7,189 nt of DNA, taken from assembly GCA_007123695.1 (NCBI GenBank), contig SLGN01000256.1:1-7189 (forward strand). Reading direction: 5' to 3'. Shown here piece by piece: positions 1 through 7,189 of this stretch. The translations under genes and the position numbers were made by a program. Within the stretch, counting starts at the first letter, position 1. Every line of letters starts with the position of its first letter. Origin of the DNA: Verrucomicrobiales bacterium. Lineage in GTDB: Bacteria > Verrucomicrobiota > Verrucomicrobiia > Verrucomicrobiales > DEV007. The notes below the pieces were generated by a model. The model was not told where the DNA came from, did no database searches, and saw only the letters and a list, made by a program, of their open reading frames with translations.

Positions 1-92
1 CGCAGTACTACACCAACATGAACCCCGAGATCCGCACCGGCGCGGTGGGCATGCCGCGCGAGTTCGGCGTGCGCGTCGGGATGGACTTCTGA
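1..92 (+). CDS. C-terminal end of a probable TonB-dependent outer-membrane receptor (partial)
   Basis: Only the last 29 codons are present; complete codons begin at base 3 and the TGA is at 90-92. The peptide ends PREFGVRVGMDF. A final amphipathic beta-strand closing with a C-terminal phenylalanine is the usual end of outer-membrane beta-barrels, where it serves as the assembly signal read by the BAM machinery. The PREFGVRVGMDF wording closely resembles the ends of TonB-dependent receptors, which import siderophores, vitamins or glycans using energy from TonB-ExbBD. The plug domain and most of the barrel lie outside the window, so substrate and length cannot be judged. Another outer-membrane barrel family is possible. 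The MFS gene begins 122 bases downstream on the same strand. Confidence 0.6.
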   Translation, partial: QYYTNMNPEIRTGAVGMPREFGVRVGMDF

Positions 93-122
93 TCGCCCCG
101 ACGAGAAAGACGACGATCGACG

Positions 123-188
123 ATGAACGCCACTGCCGCCCACCCCTCCGCCCTGCCCTTGCCAAAAGTGAACACCTACTTCCGTTGA
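123..188 (+). CDS. Possible 21-residue ORF between the receptor tail and the MFS gene
   Basis: An ATG at 123 opens a 21-codon frame ending at TGA 186-188, with a peptide reading MNATAAHPSALPLPKVNTYFR. It lies in a different frame from the transporter that follows. There is only a weak purine stretch (GAGAAAG near 103-109) too far upstream to be a good ribosome binding site. The peptide has no membrane segment. It could be a leader peptide, the stub of a decayed gene, or a chance ORF. The N-terminal style (small, Ala/Pro-rich, then a basic aromatic end) recalls the cytosolic start of some MFS carriers, but no transmembrane helix follows in any frame. Function unknown. Confidence 0.15.
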   Translation: MNATAAHPSALPLPKVNTYFR

Positions 189-200
189 GCGGCGGGCCCG

Positions 201-206
201 AGGAGG
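201..206 (+). promoter_or_regulatory. Shine-Dalgarno site for the MFS transporter
   Basis: A perfect AGGAGG sits eight bases before the ATG at 215. It decides the start: a TTG at 185 in the same frame would add ten residues, but the AGGAGG would then lie inside the coding region and nothing comparable precedes 185. It is the clearest ribosome binding site in the window. Confidence 0.75.
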
Positions 207-214
207 AAAGCCGG

Positions 215-1420
215 ATGCGGCGCCGCCTTCGTGCGAACGTGGTCGCCGGGGCCTTCCTCATGCTTGCGACCCTGCCGGGCCGCACCCAGGGGCTCGGCCT
301 CGTCACCGAGCCGATGCTGGACGAGCTCTCCCTCGACCGCATCGGCTACGCGAACGTCAACCTCTGGGCCTCGCTCCTCGGAGCGCTCGTCTGCCTGCCG
401 ACGGGGCGGCTCATCGACCGTATCGGGCTGCGGCCGGTCGCCTTCGTCCTGCTCGGCGGTCTCGCCCTCTCCACTCTCGGGCTCAGCCTCCACACGGGAG
501 GGATCACCGCCCTCTTCGTCTGGCTCTTTCTTTCCCGGGCCTTCGGGCAGAGCGGGCTCTCCGTCGCCGCCATCGCCTCGGTCGCGAAATCGGGCTCGGG
601 AAGAAACGCCGGAGCCCTCGGCGCCTTCTCGGTGCTGCTCAGCCTGCTCTTCATCGCCGCCTTCGTCGCGGTCGGCGCCTCGGTCTCGGGATCGGGTTGG
701 CGCACTGCGTGGCAGCAGGTTGCGGCGGGGATCGGTCTCTTCGTCCTGCCTCTCGCCTTCATCGTCCTGCGGGAGCCCGGACCGAGCGAGACTTCTCTCT
801 CGCCGGAAAAGGCCGACGAGGGCGGGCTCGGACTGTCCGAGGCCCTGCGCACGCCTCTCTTCTGGATTGTCTCCGGGGCGGTCGCCTCCTTCGCCTTCGC
901 CTCGTCGGGCATCGGCCTTTTCAACGAGGCCATCCTCGCCGAGGTGGGCCATCCCCGCGAGACCTACCACCTCTTTCTTGCCGTCACGACCGGCTTCGCT
1001 CTGCTCGGGCAGGGGCTCTGCGGCTGGCTCGGGCGCCGTTTGCCGCAACCGCAGTTGCTCGGATCTGCCCTCGCGGCCTACGCTTTGTCCCTCGCCCTTC
1101 TCGTGCGTGCGGCCGATCCGCTCGTCCTCTGGACGGCGGCGGCGCTGACCGGCCTCGGGGCGGGTTTCGTCACCGTGCTCTTCTTTGCCATCTGGGGCGA
1201 TGCCTACGGACCCCGCCAGCTCGGCCGCATCCAAGGCGTGGCCCAGGGCCTAACCGTGGTCGCCTCGGCCCTCGGTCCGCTCGCCTTCGCCGCAGTCCAG
1301 GGCTGGTCCGGATCCTACGCCCCGGCCTTGCTCGGCCTCGGTTTCGCTGCTCTCGTCTTTGCGATCGCCTCCTTCGTCCTCCCCTTCGGAAACCGCACCT
1401 CCGCACACCACCCCGCATGA
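215..1420 (+). CDS. Major facilitator superfamily (MFS) transporter
   Basis: This 401-residue inner-membrane carrier has the length and hydrophobic periodicity of a 12-helix MFS protein. It starts at ATG 215 because of the AGGAGG at 201-206. The loop after helix 2 carries the MFS motif A, GRLIDRIGLRP (residues 64-74). A charged hydrophilic stretch at about 187-210 (REPGPSETSLSPEKADEGG) is the central cytoplasmic loop between the two six-helix halves. In the second half, FFAIWGDAYGPRQLGRIQG (323-341) resembles the equivalent signature of the monocarboxylate/oxalate-formate antiporter branch, so a small organic anion is a reasonable but unproven substrate. The transport mode would be secondary (proton or solute coupled). 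It follows a probable TonB-dependent receptor on the same strand, which would fit an uptake locus. Codons end mostly in C, as in uvrA. Family assignment is firm; the substrate is unknown. Confidence 0.9.
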   Translation: MRRRLRANVVAGAFLMLATLPGRTQGLGLVTEPMLDELSLDRIGYANVNLWASLLGALVCLPTGRLIDRIGLRPVAFVLLGGLALSTLGLSLHTGGITALFVWLFLSRAFGQSGLSVAAIASVAKSGSGRNAGALGAFSVLLSLLFIAAFVAVGASVSGSGWRTAWQQVAAGIGLFVLPLAFIVLREPGPSETSLSPEKADEGGLGLSEALRTPLFWIVSGAVASFAFASSGIGLFNEAILAEVGHPRETYHLFLAVTTGFALLGQGLCGWLGRRLPQPQLLGSALAAYALSLALLVRAADPLVLWTAAALTGLGAGFVTVLFFAIWGDAYGPRQLGRIQGVAQGLTVVASALGPLAFAAVQGWSGSYAPALLGLGFAALVFAIASFVLPFGNRTSAHHPA

Positions 1421-1573
1421 GCGATCAGCGATCTGTCCCACCGTGGCGAGGCGACCCCGCTCTCGATGCACGACCGCAAGCGTTTGGAGTCGTCCGACGA
1501 TGGCGGGTTTCTGTTCTTGCCCTGAACGCCTTTTTCCGACACCCTTCTACCCATCATCCCCAAGTCCCACGCC

Positions 1574-2017
1574 ATGAAATCCATCTTTCTTGTCCTCGCT
1601 TCCCTCCTCCTCTCCCACTCCGCCCGCGCCGAAGACATGACCGACGCGGCCTTCGCCGCGATGCTCGAGAACGCCACCCTCGAGGGCACCTGGGCTCCCA
1701 TCGCCGGAAAGCAGCTCGGCGAGGAGAAGTCCGACCGCTACGAGGTCGCCCGCGCCGAGCCGAAGGGCGACGAGCAGTGGGCCATCGTCTGGAAGGTCCG
1801 CTACCAGGGCCAGCTCATCGAGTATCCCATCCCCGCCGTGGTCAAGTTCGCTGGCGACGCCGCCGTCCTCTTTCTCGACGCGGTCCCCGTCGGCGACGGC
1901 GGCACCTGGTCGGCCCGCGTCCTGTTCCACGGCGACTCCTACGCTGGCCGCTGGTGGAACGAGAAGGGCAAGGGCGGCACTGTCAGCGGGGTCATCAAGC
2001 GTTCGTCGGACGACTGA
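1574..2017 (+). CDS. Small secreted protein of unknown function
   Basis: The product has 147 residues. Its N-terminus is a classic Sec signal peptide: a lysine at position 2, a hydrophobic core (IFLVLASLLL) and an ARA cleavage motif ending at residue 19. The mature protein of about 128 residues should act in the periplasm or outside the cell. It contains no cysteines and looks rich in beta-strands. The middle (SDRYEVARAEPKGDEQWAI) and the end (YAGRWWNEKGKGGTVSGVI, residues 123-141) match, from memory, a group of small uncharacterised secreted proteins common in Planctomycetes and Verrucomicrobiota that share an ENxTLxGxW opening and a YAGxW...GGxxxGxI ending. No enzymatic residues stand out and I cannot assign a role. 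No Shine-Dalgarno precedes the ATG, which is the first start in the frame. The 153 bases separating it from the MFS gene suggest its own transcription unit. Confidence 0.75.
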   Translation: MKSIFLVLASLLLSHSARAEDMTDAAFAAMLENATLEGTWAPIAGKQLGEEKSDRYEVARAEPKGDEQWAIVWKVRYQGQLIEYPIPAVVKFAGDAAVLFLDAVPVGDGGTWSARVLFHGDSYAGRWWNEKGKGGTVSGVIKRSSDD

Positions 2018-2183
2018 AGAAGGACAACCCGCGCTCTCCCGCACGGCACGGTCGGGCCGGCGAGTCAGGGCATCGACCTCGAGAAGGGGTCGAAAGAAAC
2101 GCAAAGACCCGATACCCCATCTTCCCCAGGAACTTGACTGAAACCGCGCCCAGGGGGATGAAGATGGGGCCGAGCAATTTCCC

Positions 2184-2591
2184 ATGTTGCAGATCAGCTA
2201 CCGCCTGACCCTCGACTGCCCGCTCTACGTCATTCTCTCGCAGTACTACGACTACGAGCACATCGGCACCGTACATCCGCGCACGCTGGGGGAATACCGG
2301 TTGGTGGACGTGCGCGAGGAGGGCCGCGAGATCCTCTACGACCAAGTGTGGCCCGGACGTCGTCGTCGAACCAGCCGGGTGCGCCATCGCTACCTTTCGC
2401 CGCTGACGATGGAGTTCGATTTTCTCGCAGGCCGATACCGCGGCACCCGCGTCCGCACGCGGCTCGCCCCGCGCGGCGAGGGTTCGACTCTGGTGGACGA
2501 GACCTATTGCATTCCCGGCCTGCCGAACTGGCGCTGGCTGGCACATTGGTTGAAACCCTTTGTCATTGACTGTAAAGTGACAGAAAGATAG
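2184..2591 (+). CDS. SRPBCC-fold protein, C-terminally truncated
   Basis: The product has 135 residues. Residues 1-115 fit the START/polyketide-cyclase-like (SRPBCC) fold, a small lipid- or hydrophobic-ligand-binding cup: an opening strand (LQISYRLTLDCP), a short helix region with DYEHIGTVHPRTLGEYR (23-39), then alternating strands including REILYDQVWP, SRVRHRYLSP, GTRVRTRLAPRGEGSTLVDETY. The family then closes with a long C-terminal helix. Here that helix begins (NWRWLAHWLKPFVI, 115-128) but is replaced after about residue 128 by DCKVTER and a stop, exactly where the DNA becomes AT-rich at the edge of the transposase module. The real gene was probably longer, and the product may be non-functional. 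No start lies upstream in frame after the nearest stop, and the Shine-Dalgarno is weak (GAG at 2172-2174). The ligand is unknown. The fold assignment is by pattern, not by search. Confidence 0.6.
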   Translation: MLQISYRLTLDCPLYVILSQYYDYEHIGTVHPRTLGEYRLVDVREEGREILYDQVWPGRRRRTSRVRHRYLSPLTMEFDFLAGRYRGTRVRTRLAPRGEGSTLVDETYCIPGLPNWRWLAHWLKPFVIDCKVTER

Positions 2592-2594
2592 TAT
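2566..2594 (+). promoter_or_regulatory. Candidate sigma70-type promoter for the transposase gene
   Basis: TTGACT (2566-2571, five of six to TTGACA) is followed after exactly 17 bases by TAGTAT (2589-2594, four of six to TATAAT). Transcription would start near 2600-2602, leaving a leader of about 57 bases before the transposase ATG at 2658. The two boxes overlap the last codons and the stop of the SRPBCC gene, and they lie at the point where base composition changes, so the promoter seems to belong to the inserted DNA. It is a sequence match only; in an AT-rich stretch chance matches are more frequent. Confidence 0.5.
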
Positions 2595-2657
2595 TGCAAA
2601 TCCCGAGAGTAATATGTAGTTTTTTCGCAAACAAGTACACGACAGAGCATTTCAAAC

Positions 2658-3704
2658 ATGAGAACAGCACGCCTTTTGGCCCCAGGGAGGGCCTTCTACC
2701 ATACCGTCTCCCGCGTCGTTGACCGGCGCATGGTCTTTCAAGCAAAGGACAAGGAGATCTTCCGCAGAATCCTGCGCAACCAGGAGGTCTTCTCGGGGGT
2801 GAAGGTAATCACTTACTGCATCATGTCCAACCACTTCCACTTGCTGCTGGAGGTGCCGGACCGGGAGACGCTGGCGCCGCTGGGCGAGGAAGTGCTGCTG
2901 GAGGCGCTGCCCCTGCTCTACGACGAGGAAACCGTGGAGGGCGTGCGGCAGGAATTGGAGCGGGCGCGGCTCGCGGGCGACGAGCGCTGGCACAAGGAAA
3001 TCCTCGACCGCTACGAGAAGCGGCGCGGCAGCCTCGCCCATTTCATGAAAGCGCTGAAGCAGCGGGTGAGTTTCTACATGAACAAACGCCTCGGACGGGT
3101 CGGGACGCTGTGGGAGGAACGCTACAAGAGCGTGCTGATCGAGGACAGCGAGGCGGCGCTGCTTACGGTGGCGGCCTACATCGATCTGAATCCGGTGCGG
3201 GCGGGAATGGTCGCCCGTCCCGAGGACTACCGCTGGTGCGGCTACGGCGAAGCAGTCGGGGGCGGTCGGCGTGCCACGCTGGCCCGCGAGGGGCTGGGGC
3301 GGGCGCTGGACGAGGCGCTGCGGGACGCGGGTTTCCGTCACGACTGGGAGCGGACCCTGGCACGCTACCGGGTGCTGCTCTACGACGAGGGCCGGGCGGT
3401 GGCGGGAGACGAGCAGCGGGGCGAGTCGGGGCGGCTGGGAATGGCGGGGGAGGAAGTCGAGGCGGTGGTGACCTCGGGCGGGAAGATGAGGCTGGGCGAG
3501 GCCTTGCGGCACCGGGTGCGCTACTTCTGCGACGGGGCGGTGCTGGGGAGCGCGGAGTTCGTCGACGGGGTCTTCGAGCGGGAGAAGGCAAATGGAAGGC
3601 GCTTCGGCGGGAAGCGGAAGACGGGTGCCCGGCGAATGCGCGGGGCGGACTGGGGCGAGCTGCGGGTGCTGCGGGATTTGCAAAAGGATGTGATGGGGAG
3701 GTAG
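2658..3704 (+). CDS. REP-associated tyrosine transposase (Y1 / IS200-like, HUH family), long form
   Basis: This 348-residue protein is a single-strand DNA transposase of the Y1 type related to IS200/IS605 and to the RAYT enzymes that mobilise REP palindromes. Direct signatures are YHTVSRVVDRRMVF (14-27), the metal-binding HUH motif in CIMSNHFHLLLEVP (His59 and His61), GTLWEERYKSVLIED (149-163) and YIDLNPVRAGM (174-184), whose Tyr174 is the expected catalytic nucleophile. A helical insertion rich in Glu and Arg (about 70-130) separates the HUH motif from the tyrosine. A C-terminal extension beyond 200 includes LRHRVRYFCDGAVLGSAEFVDGVFE and ends in KTGARRMRGADWGELRVLRDL; E. coli RAYT is only about half this length. 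I know this long form mainly from Verrucomicrobiota. All key residues are intact, so it may be active. It has its own candidate promoter and only a weak Shine-Dalgarno (AGAG, 2644-2647). Codons end preferentially in G, unlike uvrA and the MFS gene, which suggests separate ancestry. Confidence 0.93.
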   Translation: MRTARLLAPGRAFYHTVSRVVDRRMVFQAKDKEIFRRILRNQEVFSGVKVITYCIMSNHFHLLLEVPDRETLAPLGEEVLLEALPLLYDEETVEGVRQELERARLAGDERWHKEILDRYEKRRGSLAHFMKALKQRVSFYMNKRLGRVGTLWEERYKSVLIEDSEAALLTVAAYIDLNPVRAGMVARPEDYRWCGYGEAVGGGRRATLAREGLGRALDEALRDAGFRHDWERTLARYRVLLYDEGRAVAGDEQRGESGRLGMAGEEVEAVVTSGGKMRLGEALRHRVRYFCDGAVLGSAEFVDGVFEREKANGRRFGGKRKTGARRMRGADWGELRVLRDLQKDVMGR

Positions 3705-4070
3705 GAGACGGCCGAGGGAACGGAGTCTGGAAGGAAGTCCGAGTGCAGACGATGCAGGCCCGACGAACGACGTTTCAAAAAATTACATCAATTGACGAGT
3801 GAGCATACGCGAAAGCTGGATACGAAAAACAGCACTTTCGCGATGAACGTGATCCAAAAAATCTTGGCTAAATCTCATCGGACTCCAGCACACCTGTAGC
3901 CGCGGCATTTTCGCGCCACTCTGGAAATCGGAATAGCAGATCGTCATCTTGCGCCTCTGCGATCACCCGCTGAGCGCGCCGATTGGGTCCACCGCCGAGA
4001 CTCCCCACTTGCGGCGGAGGGGACCTGCCCGAATGTTCCTCCCTTCCATCTTTTCCAGACTCTCCTCGAC
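3705..4070. other. Intergenic stretch between the transposase gene and uvrA
   Basis: These 366 bases hold no convincing gene. The first part, to about 3765, continues the purine-rich composition of the transposase gene. About 3765-3870 is AT-rich and contains the hairpin described separately. From about 3960 the sequence returns to high G+C. A minus-strand frame at 3868-3966 (32 codons from a GTG) gives an acidic protein-like tail but has no supported start. The uvrA promoter must lie here, yet no -35/-10 pair better than TTGCGG (4012-4017) with AATGTT 17 bases later was seen, and no LexA box of the CTGT-N8-ACAG type is present. Confidence 0.6.
3808..3842. repeat. Hairpin-forming inverted repeat downstream of the transposase, possibly REP-like
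   Basis: CGCGAAAG (3808-3815) is perfectly complementary to CTTTCGCG (3835-3842). Inside it CTG (3816-3818) pairs with CAG (3830-3832), leaving a two-base bulge (CA, 3833-3834) and an 11-base loop. An imperfect stem with a small bulge is the shape of REP palindromes and of IS200/IS605 end hairpins bound by Y1 transposases. Neither strand shows a T-run directly after the stem, which argues against an ordinary intrinsic terminator. Only one copy was found in the window, so repeat status is unproven. Confidence 0.5.
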
Positions 4071-6878
<2,808 letters not shown>

Positions 6879-6903
6879 GGTGCGTCCCGAAAAATCGGAT
6901 CTC

Positions 6904-7189
6904 CTACTGCGCGGCGTTGGAACGAATCCGGGCGATTTCCGCCTGCAGGCGACGGATCTCCTTGCTGTTTTTATCGATCTCGGTTTGCCGCCCTCGGTTT
7001 TTGATCGAGTTCGAAGTCACCGAAATCTCGGCACCGAGTTCTTCGTTCCTCAAAACGAGCCGTTCGATGTCTTTTTCGCGGTTCGCAACCCACACCTCGG
7101 TCAGATCCTTTTTTGGGGGAGCCGCAGGCTTGACGGGACTCTTGTCGAAGAACCCGTCGGGCGGGGGATCGTAAGGGAGAGTCTCCGCG
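6904..7189 (-). CDS. C-terminal part of a coiled-coil protein of unknown function (partial)
   Basis: A minus-strand frame is open from the right edge (complete codons from 7188) to a TAG at 6904-6906, giving 94 residues with the N-terminus outside the window. The first 27 residues are proline-rich and flexible (YDPPPDGFFDKSPVKPAAPPKK). The rest, about residues 35-90, has alternating acidic, basic and hydrophobic residues (REKDIERLVLRNEEL, IDKNSKEIRRLQAEIARIR) typical of a helical coiled coil, broken near SNSIKNRGRQ by a short polar turn. A GTG at 7095 could start a 63-residue version, but the frame stays open and protein-like upstream of it, so I favour a longer gene. It has no cysteine. It converges with uvrA at a distance of 25 bases. 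The composition is less GC-rich than uvrA. I do not recognise the family. Confidence 0.55.
   Translation of the reverse strand, partial: AETLPYDPPPDGFFDKSPVKPAAPPKKDLTEVWVANREKDIERLVLRNEELGAEISVTSNSIKNRGRQTEIDKNSKEIRRLQAEIARIRSNAAQ

Larger units (their letters stand above)
2565..3870. mobile_element. Probable RAYT-type mobile module (left edge about 2565, right edge uncertain)
   Basis: The transposase gene is framed by AT-rich DNA. Positions 2565-2657 contain about 35% G+C by hand count, and about 3765-3870 is also visibly AT-rich, against a strongly GC-rich background in the MFS gene and uvrA. The left edge coincides with the premature end of the SRPBCC gene and with the candidate promoter. 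On the right, a hairpin (3808-3842) lies about 100 bases after the transposase stop, as expected for the subterminal structures that HUH transposases recognise. No terminal inverted repeats or target duplication were seen; Y1 elements do not make them. The right boundary is a guess, and no matching hairpin is evident on the left, so it may be a fixed, domesticated transposase rather than a full element. Confidence 0.4.

Noticed and set aside
176..1234. A 352-codon minus-strand open frame opposite the MFS gene
   Set aside because: The product is a Glu/Arg/Gly/Asp-rich low-complexity sequence, while the plus strand has clear MFS motifs and a good ribosome binding site.
2073..2093. TCGACC/GGTCGA stem (9-base loop) as a terminator of the secreted-protein gene
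   Set aside because: The stem is only six pairs and is followed by AAGAAACG, not a T-run, so it does not meet the pattern of an intrinsic terminator.
2570..2583. CTGT-N6-ACAG before the transposase as a LexA (SOS) box
   Set aside because: The E. coli-type box needs eight bases between the half sites and here there are six. LexA boxes in this phylum are also not known to me to follow that consensus.
2565..3796. ATTGAC at 2565-2570 and 3791-3796 as direct repeats flanking the transposase module
   Set aside because: Six bases with no extension on either side is within chance, and Y1 transposases do not create target duplications.
3854..3867. CCAA/TTGG with an A-rich loop as a terminator
   Set aside because: Only four pairs can form; too weak to claim.

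Overview
The window looks like chromosomal DNA from a high-GC, Gram-negative-type bacterium, most likely Verrucomicrobiota (Opitutae-like). Two things support this. The 3' tail of what looks like an outer-membrane receptor at the left edge implies a double membrane. The long REP-associated tyrosine transposase at 2658-3704 is of a kind I know, from memory, mainly from Verrucomicrobiota. The taxonomic call is inference; no rRNA or other strong marker is present.

Layout, left to right. Positions 1-92 hold the last 29 codons of a probable TonB-dependent receptor (+). Then come a tiny unproven ORF (123-188) and an MFS transporter (215-1420, +) with a clear Shine-Dalgarno sequence. A small secreted protein of unknown function follows (1574-2017, +), and then an SRPBCC-fold protein (2184-2591, +) whose C-terminal helix looks cut off. 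At about 2565 the DNA turns abruptly AT-rich (about 35% G+C over 2565-2657). This is where a sigma70-like promoter and the transposase gene (2658-3704, +) begin. The transposase is followed by a 366-base stretch without a convincing gene (3705-4070) that contains a good hairpin at 3808-3842. The nucleotide excision repair ATPase gene uvrA fills 4071-6878 (+). A convergent minus-strand gene encoding a coiled-coil protein enters from the right edge and stops at 6904, only 25 bases after uvrA ends.

How the genes relate. The receptor and MFS transporter could be parts of one uptake locus (outer-membrane receptor plus inner-membrane carrier), but substrate and linkage are not shown. The other genes look like unrelated single genes rather than a pathway. 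The mobile-element character of 2565 to roughly 3900 is the main structural event: AT-rich edges, a gene with its own promoter, a truncated left neighbour, a G-ending codon bias opposite to the C-ending bias of the MFS gene and uvrA, and a hairpin on the right.

I do not see a clearly new defence or biosynthetic system. The observations most worth following are the transposase module with its possible hairpin end, the truncated SRPBCC gene, and a UvrA that lacks the first of the three CxxC pairs usual in its N-terminal half.
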